This document shows, in pieces, positions 1 through 4,226 of a stretch of DNA of 9,146 nt. The stretch is from NCBI GenBank assembly GCA_003562535.1, contig PWUP01000167.1, positions 1 through 9,146 on the forward strand. The letters run 5' to 3'. The position numbers and the translations under genes were made by a program. The notes under the pieces were generated by a model that ran no database searches, was not told the DNA's origin, and worked only from the letters and a program-made list of their open reading frames with translations. This stretch comes from Gammaproteobacteria bacterium. Lineage in GTDB: Bacteria > Pseudomonadota > Gammaproteobacteria > Competibacterales > Competibacteraceae. Within the stretch, counting starts at the first letter, position 1. Every line of letters starts with the position of its first letter.

Positions 1-114
1 CAGCGTGCGCAAGAGACTGCCGCTACTAACCAAGCTCCAGATTTGGAGCTGCCTGCTGCAGCGCCCAGCAGCCAACCTGCTGCGCAGCCAGCCACCAGCG
101 AGTCGAAACCCTGA
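1..114 (+). CDS. C-terminal tail of an unidentified protein (partial, 5' end outside window)
   Basis: Frame 1 is open from the first base to a TGA at 112-114 and encodes 37 residues. The composition is a low-complexity Ala/Pro/Gln/Ser-rich tail (for example LPAAAPSSQPAAQPA), ending ESKP. Such tails are common at the disordered C-termini of many bacterial proteins, so they do not identify a family. The stop lies only 7 nt before the domain V-like hairpin at 122. If that hairpin belongs to a group II intron, this could be the end of the intron-encoded protein, but no reverse transcriptase, maturase or HNH motif is visible in the part present. It could equally be a host gene that was convergent with the SapC-family gene before the IS element inserted. 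The longer reading frame starting at GTG 5 in frame 2 has no recognisable features and I treat it as a shadow. Confidence 0.5.
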   Translation, partial: QRAQETAATNQAPDLELPAAAPSSQPAAQPATSESKP

Positions 115-121
115 GTTTAGT

Positions 122-193
122 CGCTGGATACGGAAACCGCATGTCCGGTGTGTGAGAGGGCTGACCGGCACAGTCCCGTCAGCCCGGCCCGAT
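122..193 (+). ncRNA. Group II intron domain V/VI-like 3' end (probable remnant)
   Basis: Bases 122-150 fold as a group II intron domain V would. A 9-bp lower stem (122-130 with 142-150) contains a CGC triad paired to GUG, with the conserved central G-U wobble. It is followed by a two-base bulge on the 3' strand (140-141) and an upper stem 131-133/137-139. The upper stem is only 3 bp with an AAA loop, whereas a canonical domain V is 34 nt with 5 bp and a GNRA loop. A 7-nt linker then leads to a perfect 8-bp hairpin (158-165 with 178-185) resembling domain VI, and the stretch ends CCCGAT, like many bacterial intron 3' ends. The short tip and the absence of an obvious bulged branch-point A suggest a decayed or atypical copy. 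The fold was drawn by hand. An unrelated pair of hairpins in a convergent intergenic space is the main alternative. Confidence 0.45.
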
Positions 194-211
194 CCGCTAT
201 TTTTGCCGGTA
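192..211 (-). other. Predicted omega-RNA guide segment flanking the right end
   Basis: In IS605-family systems the TnpB guide RNA ends with whatever host sequence lies immediately 3' of the right end. Read on the minus strand from 211 down, this is TACCGGCAAAAATAGCGGAT. The first 16 or so bases would be the specifying part. The length is assumed from known TnpB systems and is not visible here. The guide matches the 3' flank of the element and therefore the empty site, where it would sit next to TTGAC once the element leaves. Its last two bases overlap the putative group II intron end. Confidence 0.5.
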
Positions 212-340
212 TTGACATCCTCGCCGCCCTAAAGGACGGCGATTCCTACGGCGCTCAGGCGCGGCATTGAGCCGCCCCCGAGTCGCTTCGGTGGGTTCCT
301 GCTGCTGGCGACCTTACGGCATCGCTCACTTCACAGGCGA
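212..340 (-). ncRNA. Putative omega-RNA scaffold (3' end of tnpB plus right end)
   Basis: TnpB nucleases use an RNA transcribed from the 3' end of tnpB through the right end. Here two hairpins are visible on the minus strand. The first, 276-250, has 8 bp with one bulged G and contains the tnpB stop codon in its 3' arm. The second, 242-221, has a nearly perfect arm pair with a central CCTTTAGG and one mismatch. The second hairpin and the following GGATGTCAA are familiar from IS605-type right ends. The 3' boundary at 212 is set by TCAA. The upstream boundary near 340 is only a guess, because omega-RNAs can extend well into the coding region. Confidence 0.55.
221..242 (-). repeat. Right-end hairpin of the IS element
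   Basis: On the minus strand TCGCCGTCC pairs with GGGCGGCGA with one mismatch, closing a small TTTA-type loop. GAAT stands at the 5' foot and overlaps the stem by one base. GGATG and TCAA follow on the 3' side. In IS608 the GAAT-like tetranucleotide at the hairpin foot recognises the TCAA cleavage site, and the transposase dimer grips the hairpin as single-stranded DNA. This hairpin should therefore be both the TnpA binding site and the last stem of the omega-RNA. Confidence 0.75.
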
Positions 341-1478
341 ACCGGGCGTGTCCCGCCCTTAACACATTGATCGCGCCGACTACATCGGCGTTGTCCTCAA
401 AGCCGCATTCCACACACGCAAACCGTTCCTGCGTGCGCCGGTTGTCCGCCGAGATATGACCGCAGCACGGACAGGTGCGACTGGTGTTCTGCGGCGGCAC
501 CGCCACTAGCCAGCCGCCTTGCCACGCTAGTTTGTAGTCCAGTTGCCGACGAAACTCCGACCAGCCTTGGTCGAGAATAGATTTGTTCAAACCGGATTTG
601 GCTCGAACATTCTTGCCCGGCGTTTCGGTGGTACCTGCTGCCGACTTGGACATATTCCGCACCTGCAAGTCCTCGATACACACCATCGCGTGGTTTTGGC
701 TGATCGTGGTCGTGGTCTTGTGCAGGAAGTCGCGGCGGGCATTGCCGATGCGAGCATGGATACGCTGGACGCGGGCTTTGGCCTTCTTCCAGTTGTTGCT
801 GAACGGGCTCTTGCGGCTCATTGCCTGCTGCGCTTTGCGCAAGGCCGCCTCATGCCGCTTGAAGCTATTGAGGGGCGTAACGTGGGAACCATCGGACAGG
901 GTAGCGAAACGAGCGATACCCAAGTCGATACCGACGGCACGGGTGGCGGTCGGCACGGGCTGCACCACGTCGCGTTCGGTCTGGATCGACACAAACCATT
1001 TGCCACTGGATTGACTGACGGTAACATTTTTTACCACGCCCAACACGTCTCGGCTGTTGCGGTAGCGCAGCCAGCCGAGCTTGGGCAAAAACAGGCGATT
1101 GTTCGCCTGATCGAGCTTGATCTGCTTAGGATCAGGGTAGCGGAAGCGGTCGCTTTGCCCCTTCTTTTTGAAGCGAGGGAAGTCGGCCCGCTTGGCGAAA
1201 AAGTTGGCATAAGCCCGCTCCAAATCTTTGAGCGTCTGTTGCAGCGGATGTACGGGTGCCTCTGACAGCCATGACGTTTCGGCGCTGTTTCGCCATGCCG
1301 TGAGTGCCTTGCACAGCCCGGCGTAGCCCAGCCTGTTTTCGCCCGCTTCAAAACGCTCCTTCTGCAACGCCAGCGCCTTGTTGAACACAAACCGGCATGA
1401 GCCTTCAAAGCGGCGCATATTGCGTTGCTGGTCGCCATTGGGCTTAAGTTCGAATTTGTAGGCTTGAAGGCGTTTCAT
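255..1478 (-). CDS. tnpB: TnpB, RNA-guided DNA nuclease of the IS605 family (OMEGA effector)
   Basis: TnpB binds an omega-RNA made from the right end of its own element and cuts matching DNA beside a short motif (TAM), helping the element persist after TnpA excises it. The protein is 407 residues from ATG 1478, a normal length. An N-terminal helix-turn-helix-like region is followed by the RuvC core. The catalytic triad is complete: D185 in VGIDLG, E269 in CIEDL and D365 in DNADVVGAINVL. The four-cysteine zinc ribbon is intact (C336/C339 and C355/C358). The usual DxNAA near the last Asp reads DVVGA, a tolerated variant in the family. I chose MKRLQAYKFEL at 1478 because family members start this way; the upstream in-frame ATG at 1520 adds 14 unrelated residues inside tnpA. 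There is no Shine-Dalgarno sequence, but TATACT sits 7 nt before the start, which suggests a leaderless message. The 3' end overlaps the omega-RNA. Confidence 0.92.
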   Translation of the reverse strand: MKRLQAYKFELKPNGDQQRNMRRFEGSCRFVFNKALALQKERFEAGENRLGYAGLCKALTAWRNSAETSWLSEAPVHPLQQTLKDLERAYANFFAKRADFPRFKKKGQSDRFRYPDPKQIKLDQANNRLFLPKLGWLRYRNSRDVLGVVKNVTVSQSSGKWFVSIQTERDVVQPVPTATRAVGIDLGIARFATLSDGSHVTPLNSFKRHEAALRKAQQAMSRKSPFSNNWKKAKARVQRIHARIGNARRDFLHKTTTTISQNHAMVCIEDLQVRNMSKSAAGTTETPGKNVRAKSGLNKSILDQGWSEFRRQLDYKLAWQGGWLVAVPPQNTSRTCPCCGHISADNRRTQERFACVECGFEDNADVVGAINVLRAGHARFACEVSDAVRSPAAGTHRSDSGAAQCRA

Positions 1479-1493
1479 GGCATATAGTATAGT
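1464..1493 (+). promoter_or_regulatory. Candidate tnpA promoter
   Basis: TTGAAG (1464-1469) and TATAGT (1488-1493) are 18 bp apart, with 4/6 and 5/6 matches to sigma-70 boxes. Transcription would start near 1500, directly at the ATG 1501 of tnpA, so the message would be leaderless. It overlaps the start of tnpB on the other strand. This is a pattern match only. Confidence 0.4.
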
Positions 1494-1514
1494 TTGGTCT
1501 ATGGAAAAAAACAA
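1486..1514 (-). promoter_or_regulatory. Candidate tnpB promoter, inside the tnpA start
   Basis: On the minus strand TTGTTT (1514-1509) and TATACT (1491-1486) are 17 bp apart. The -10 box matches 5/6 and the -35 box only 3/6. The expected start near 1479 falls beside the tnpB ATG at 1478. The -10 boxes for tnpA and tnpB overlap in the short palindromic stretch ATAGTATAG, so the two promoters would compete for RNA polymerase. Confidence 0.4.
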
Positions 1515-1914
1515 CGACATTCGACGCGGACGGCATTGTGTGTTTAACCTGCACGTTCATTTGGTTTTTGTGACGAAATATCGCTGCAGGGTGTTCGATG
1601 GTGATGCCATCAATCGGCTGCGGTCGATCTTTGCCAAGGTCTGTACCGACTTCGAGGCGCAACTGATCGAGATAGACGGCGAGGATAATCATGTTCACCT
1701 ACTGGTGGAGTATCCGCCGAAGGTGGCTATCTCCAACCTGGTCAACAGCCTCAAGGGCGTTTCCAGTCGTCTGCTTCGCAAGGAGCGGCCCGACATCCAG
1801 AGGCACTACTGGAGGGGCGTGCTATGGTCGCCGTCCTACTGCGCTTCAAGCTGTGGTGGTGCGCCGATCTCCATCGTGCGCCAGTACATTGAACAGCAAC
1901 AGACACCGCACTAA
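1501..1914 (+). CDS. tnpA: TnpA, Y1 (HUH) transposase of the IS200/IS605 family
   Basis: TnpA cuts and rejoins single-stranded element ends through a covalent 5'-phosphotyrosine, moving the IS by peel-and-paste on the lagging strand. From ATG 1501 it is 137 residues, a usual length. The HUH metal-binding motif is H64-V65-H66 in DNHVHLLV. The nucleophile is Y129 in VRQYIEQQ, in the C-terminal helix. RGRHCVFNLHVHLVFVTKYR near the N-terminus and LWSPSY before the last helix are family hallmarks. An earlier in-frame ATG at 1477 adds MAYSIVWS and has GAAGG six bases upstream, so it is a real alternative start. It would overlap the tnpB start codon within one CATG. I prefer 1501 because the homologous region begins there and a candidate promoter would start transcription at that base. 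No frameshift or missing catalytic residue is seen, so the element looks transposition-competent. Confidence 0.93.
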   Translation: MEKNNDIRRGRHCVFNLHVHLVFVTKYRCRVFDGDAINRLRSIFAKVCTDFEAQLIEIDGEDNHVHLLVEYPPKVAISNLVNSLKGVSSRLLRKERPDIQRHYWRGVLWSPSYCASSCGGAPISIVRQYIEQQQTPH

Positions 1915-1921
1915 AAACCAA

Positions 1922-1938
1922 GGACGGCTACGCCGTCC
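1922..1938. repeat. Perfect 7-bp hairpin after tnpA
   Basis: GGACGGC (1922-1928) pairs with GCCGTCC (1932-1938) across a three-base loop, 7 nt after the tnpA stop. It lies subterminally in the left end. It may end or stabilise the tnpA transcript, but no U-run follows, so I do not call it an intrinsic terminator. Confidence 0.6.
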
Positions 1939-1949
1939 GCGCTATCCTT

Positions 1950-1969
1950 CCCCGCCCTGAACGGCGGGG
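1950..1969. repeat. Left-end hairpin of the IS element
   Basis: CCCCGCC (1950-1956) pairs perfectly with GGCGGGG (1963-1969) around a six-base loop. On the minus strand it is preceded by CAAG (1973-1970) and, eleven bases further out, by TTGAC (1989-1985). This mirrors the left ends of IS608-like elements, where a tetranucleotide at the hairpin foot recognises the cleavage site. The bases of CAAG can supply partners for the bases of TTGAC. It also lies between the convergent ends of tnpA and the SapC-family gene. Confidence 0.65.
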
Positions 1970-1984
1970 CTTGTCGCGCACCGG

Positions 1985-1989
1985 GTCAA
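1985..1989 (-). other. Predicted target/TAM motif TTGAC at the left end
   Basis: In this family the element inserts 3' of a short motif that also licenses TnpB cleavage of the empty site. On the minus strand TTGAC directly borders the left end and contains the TGA stop codon of the SapC-family gene (1988-1986). TTGAT, the motif used by ISDra2, overlaps it at 1993-1989. I favour TTGAC because of the CAAG at the hairpin foot, but the choice is not settled. Confidence 0.5.
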
Positions 1990-2756
1990 TCAAATTTAAA
2001 CAGACTGTCACTATCGCTATCGAATAATTGGTCTAAGTTGATGGCGGGTTGACGCTGATCATGAGCTTGGGCAAGTGCCTGCAGGCGTGGCAGTTGTTGG
2101 GTGCTCAATGCTTGGGCGTAGCCAACGGCTAAACTGCCTTGCTGATGCAGTTTAAATAAGCTATCACGATTGATTTTGCTCATCTTAGCTTCGTTGAGTC
2201 GTAGTAAACCCTTGATCTGCTCACCCTGAGGACTGCTGAGTTTCCACGGTGTCAGTAGACCGGCTTGGTTGAGCCCGTCTACTGCACGTTCAGTCATCAC
2301 ATAGTGTTTGCCGATCTGACCGAGGAAGTCGATGACTTCTTGAACGGCTGGGGTGGGTTGACCGTCAGCAAAAAAAGCAAGCTCAGCGTGTTCTCCTACC
2401 CAAGGACTGTCGTTATCCACACACACAACCCTCTGGTTAGGCTGACCTTTGCCCGGTGGGGGAGTGAGCAACCGGAAAGGATAGCTGCGGACAAAGGCAG
2501 GGACATAGCCAGCTTGCCATTGATTGCGGTCATCGAGGCAGTGGTTGATGCCAGGGTTTAGGCCGGTGAGCATACACAGACTGATGGTGTCTTGAGCACT
2601 ACAGGCAAACGCCAGCGGTAGATGGGCTGCAGCTTTGCTAATTTCCGGAGCAGCAAGGGCAATAAGATGCAGTTGTGCGGCATGGCGATAGTCAGTAAAG
2701 CGTGACCAACGTTGCTCAGAAAAACGCTCTAAGCTTAATGGTACAAAGCGGTTCAT
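1986..2756 (-). CDS. SapC-family protein
   Basis: The protein has 256 residues and matches the SapC family (Pfam PF07277) as I remember it. It begins MNRFVPLSLERF. It has an HLPLAF block near residue 46, WQAGYVPAFVRSYPF in the middle, a VCVDNDSPWV block, and a family-typical acidic/Phe tail ending SDSLFKFD. The founding SapC is linked to the S-layer region of Campylobacter, but the biochemical role of proteobacterial members is unclear and I do not assign one. No signal peptide or membrane helix is evident. I chose ATG 2756 because GGAAAG lies seven bases upstream and the homology starts there; the frame upstream to 2876 is not protein-like. The IS element is inserted at the stop codon, yet the tail looks complete, so the gene should be unaffected. 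The gene converges with tnpA and diverges from the DUF6447-like gene. Confidence 0.8.
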   Translation of the reverse strand: MNRFVPLSLERFSEQRWSRFTDYRHAAQLHLIALAAPEISKAAAHLPLAFACSAQDTISLCMLTGLNPGINHCLDDRNQWQAGYVPAFVRSYPFRLLTPPPGKGQPNQRVVCVDNDSPWVGEHAELAFFADGQPTPAVQEVIDFLGQIGKHYVMTERAVDGLNQAGLLTPWKLSSPQGEQIKGLLRLNEAKMSKINRDSLFKLHQQGSLAVGYAQALSTQQLPRLQALAQAHDQRQPAINLDQLFDSDSDSLFKFD

Positions 2757-2991
2757 AATCTTTCCGAATTTGAATAAAAATACAGCATACATCATAGCGC
2801 ATGGAGCTAAAAACGGGTCTTGCTGTCTTATTCGCTTGACCGATCGTTTGACGGTATGAGGTTTGCCCAAAAACATACTGTTATGCTATAGTTAATGGCA
2901 GTGCTTATGCCTCCTGAGCCTTGGGTTTTAGGTGAGCGAATAACAGTTGTTTGATTTATCTTTAAAACTTTCTATGCTTTCGGAGAGTAAA

Positions 2992-3021
2992 ATGCCTAGA
3001 AATCGCTATGAGCCACTTTGA
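2992..3021 (+). CDS. Possible 9-residue leader peptide ORF
   Basis: ATG 2992 is preceded by a good ribosome-binding site, GGAGAG (2982-2987), five bases away. It opens a nine-codon frame, MPRNRYEPL, ending in TGA. A ribosome site this good on so short a frame is unusual. It may be an upstream ORF that regulates the DUF6447-like gene, or the stump of a decayed gene: the residues resemble the N-termini of some SapC-family proteins, but that similarity is too short to trust. Confidence 0.3.
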   Translation: MPRNRYEPL

Positions 3022-3055
3022 TTTAGGTTTTTAGGGACAGTTAGGGTTGGGTGGT

Positions 3056-3109
3056 ATGACCAAAAATTTCAACAGGCCAATGTGCCTACATTTAGGAATA
3101 GATCAATAA
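3056..3109 (+). CDS. Possible 17-residue upstream ORF coupled to the DUF6447-like gene
   Basis: ATG 3056, after the G-rich stretch GTTGGGTGGT, opens a 17-residue frame (MTKNFNRPMCLHLGIDQ). Its TAA ends two bases before the ATG of the next gene at 3112. That gene has no Shine-Dalgarno sequence at normal spacing (AGGA lies 14 bases upstream), so ribosomes finishing this frame could restart there. There is no independent evidence of translation. Confidence 0.3.
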   Translation: MTKNFNRPMCLHLGIDQ

Positions 3110-3111
3110 TC

Positions 3112-3321
3112 ATGTCTGAAGCAACATCTCAAACCGTTACTATTGATGGCAAAGAATACGATGTACAATCCTTGTCAGAAGAGGCACGTACGCAAATTGT
3201 CAACCTGCGGGTGACAGATCAAGAAATCCAGCGGCTGAAGCAGTGCTTGGCTATCACACAAACCGCACGCGTCTCTTACGCTAAAGCCTTAGAAGCAGCA
3301 TTACCTAAAGTCGAAAATTAA
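3112..3321 (+). CDS. Small cytoplasmic DUF6447-like protein
   Basis: This is a 69-residue protein starting MSEATSQTVTIDGKEYDV. The pattern of a short beta hairpin (VTIDGKEYDVQSLS), then EEARTQIVNLRVTDQEIQRL, then a second helix carrying QTARVSYAKALEAALP, is what I associate with DUF6447 family proteins. Their function is unknown to me. The two predicted amphipathic helices could form a small helical hairpin or coiled coil. It has no signal peptide or membrane segment. I chose ATG 3112 because conservation begins there; a GTG at 3082 would add ten residues without family resemblance. The gene stands alone, diverging from the SapC-family gene and converging on the OmpA-like gene. Confidence 0.7.
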   Translation: MSEATSQTVTIDGKEYDVQSLSEEARTQIVNLRVTDQEIQRLKQCLAITQTARVSYAKALEAALPKVEN

Positions 3322-3373
3322 CACCACAGCTATCCCAATGGGACGGCAGTAGCAACCACAACCAACGGGCTAT

Positions 3374-3392
3374 CGGGCACGTCCTGTGCCCG
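3374..3392. terminator. Hairpin between convergent genes, weak terminator candidate
   Basis: CGGGCAC (3374-3380) pairs perfectly with GTGCCCG (3386-3392) around a five-base loop, in the 105-bp space between the DUF6447-like gene and the OmpA-like gene. It is placed where a bidirectional terminator is expected. No T-tract follows on either strand, so its efficiency as an intrinsic terminator is doubtful. Confidence 0.35.
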
Positions 3393-3426
3393 ACCCTAGA
3401 TGACTTGAGTCACCCCACTCAGGGGC

Positions 3427-4020
3427 TTACTGAGTCCGCTGAGCGTCTACCATAATATCAACCCGACGGTTCATCGCCCGGCCTTCGGGGTTGTCGCGAC
3501 CATTGACACGGTTGGGGGCGATGGGTTGACGGAAGCTTTCACCGCGCGTGGTAATGACCGCAGGGTTAACGCCGCGTTGCACCAGATGATCAGCAGCACT
3601 GGCCGCACGCCGCTCGGACAAGCGCTGGTTATATTCTTCTGTACCAATGCTGTCGGTATGACCCACGATATCGACGGAACGTACCGTCAGCGGGCGCATA
3701 TCTTGAGCTAAACGATCCAGTGCAGCTTGTCCTTCAGGGCGCAAGGTCGCGCTGTCAAAATCGAAGTTAGCTCCAGCATCCAGGCTCACCATTAACATTT
3801 GAGGCTCTGGCTCTGGCTCTGGCTCTGCCACTACGGGAGGCAAGCACTCGGGCAAGGGAGAACCACCACGAGACAACAGGCAATTCCCGAAAGGATCACG
3901 CACCGCCCCACCGGAGGCGCTGTTTAAAAACGTTTCTTGAGCATGAATCGTCGGCGCACTGATCATCAGTACGGTAGCCGCGGCCACACCCAGACTTAGT
4001 TGGCTTAGTTTACGGATCAT
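3427..4020 (-). CDS. Secreted OmpA-like peptidoglycan-binding protein
   Basis: The protein has 197 residues from ATG 4020, which is preceded by a strong ribosome site, GGGAGG. An N-terminal signal peptide (basic MIRK, hydrophobic core, TIHA-QE cleavage near residue 27) sends it to the periplasm. Residues 28-75 are a linker with two cysteines (C47, C59) that could form a disulfide, followed by a (Glu-Pro)4 stretch. Residues 78-195 form an OmpA C-terminal domain: FDFDSATLRPEG, VGHTDSIG, YNQRLSERRA and MNRRVDI. D123 and R138 correspond in spacing to the residues that bind diaminopimelate in E. coli OmpA. There is no lipobox, so it is not a Pal-type lipoprotein, and no beta-barrel is present. It probably tethers to or senses the cell wall. 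An in-frame ATG at 4086 adds 22 residues unlike a signal peptide and is rejected. Confidence 0.85.
   Translation of the reverse strand: MIRKLSQLSLGVAAATVLMISAPTIHAQETFLNSASGGAVRDPFGNCLLSRGGSPLPECLPPVVAEPEPEPEPQMLMVSLDAGANFDFDSATLRPEGQAALDRLAQDMRPLTVRSVDIVGHTDSIGTEEYNQRLSERRAASAADHLVQRGVNPAVITTRGESFRQPIAPNRVNGRDNPEGRAMNRRVDIMVDAQRTQ
3803..3826 (-). repeat. Four tandem copies of a 6-bp unit (Glu-Pro repeat)
   Basis: GGCTCT occurs four times in a row on the plus strand, giving (Glu-Pro)4 in the OmpA-like protein. Slippage would change the linker by two residues per unit without breaking the frame. Confidence 0.8.
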
Positions 4021-4035
4021 TGCAAAACCTCCCAG

Positions 4036-4041
4036 ATTATA
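4036..4041 (-). promoter_or_regulatory. Candidate -10 box for the OmpA-like gene
   Basis: A perfect TATAAT lies on the minus strand sixteen bases upstream of the ATG at 4020, just before the GGGAGG ribosome site. No good -35 is found at 16-18 bp (TTTACA is only 14 bp away), and another TATAAT occurs further upstream at 4107-4102. One of the two is probably used, but I cannot say which. Confidence 0.35.
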
Positions 4042-4226
4042 TAAGCGAATCATGTTGTAAAAAAGACAAAAACGATCAGAGATCAAACGTCATCACTGAC
4101 AATTATAATCTACTGTGACCGAGTTTGTATCAAAATTTTCTCATCTAAGGCTAACATGATACATCTCTGTGGTGAAATTGCAAAACATGTTATCGCTCAT
4201 GCGAAAATTATGACTCACTGTGCTAA

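Larger units (their letters stand above)
212..1984. mobile_element. IS200/IS605-type insertion sequence, apparently complete (tnpA and tnpB divergent)
   Basis: The element is about 1.77 kb. It encodes an intact Y1 transposase on the plus strand and an intact TnpB on the minus strand, the IS605 arrangement, in which tnpB reads toward the right end (RE). That places RE at the window-left side and the left end (LE) at the window-right side. Read on the minus strand, RE has GAAT (245-242), a hairpin (242-221) and terminal TCAA (215-212), the same guide-hairpin-cleavage layout described for IS608. LE has the hairpin 1969-1950, preceded by CAAG (1973-1970), and follows TTGAC (1989-1985). I therefore place the boundaries at 212 and 1984. 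The alternative LE cleavage after TTGAT (1993-1989) would move that end by 4 bp. No target duplication is expected for this family. Confidence 0.85.
2757..3111. other. Divergent intergenic region with two tiny ORFs
   Basis: This 355-bp AT-richer region separates the SapC-family gene (minus) from the DUF6447-like gene (plus). For the SapC side, TATGAT (2796-2791, minus) is a possible -10 box without a convincing -35. For the plus side, TTGATT (2951-2956) and TATGCT (2973-2978), 16 bp apart, are a weak promoter candidate. Two short ORFs at 2992 and 3056 are listed separately. I see no RNA gene or strong hairpin in the region. Confidence 0.5.

Noticed and set aside
158..185. The 8-bp hairpin as an intrinsic terminator of the left-edge gene
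   Set aside because: The nearest T-run begins 15 bases after the stem, too far for a normal terminator. It remains the main alternative to the domain VI reading.
5..232. A 75-codon plus-strand frame at the left edge
   Set aside because: It runs through the domain V/VI-like hairpins and into the IS end, with no protein-like pattern; the frame ending at 114 fits a real C-terminus better.
543..1265. A 240-codon open frame on the plus strand across tnpB
   Set aside because: It lies fully antisense to the well-supported TnpB and shows no recognisable motif; long antisense frames are common in GC-rich genes.
1444..1698. An 84-codon frame on the minus strand antisense to tnpA
   Set aside because: It covers the HUH-coding part of tnpA in reverse, has no family features, and is a shadow frame.
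2757..2876. N-terminal extension of the SapC-family protein to 2876
   Set aside because: The 40 extra residues do not resemble the family, and a proper ribosome site sits before ATG 2756.
3803..3826. The 6-bp tandem repeat as a phase-variation switch
   Set aside because: Gain or loss of a 6-bp unit keeps the frame and only changes the Glu-Pro linker length, so it cannot switch the gene on or off.
4021..4086. N-terminal extension of the OmpA-like protein to 4086
   Set aside because: It would bury the signal peptide behind 22 residues and ignore the GGGAGG ribosome site; it also overlaps the TATAAT box.
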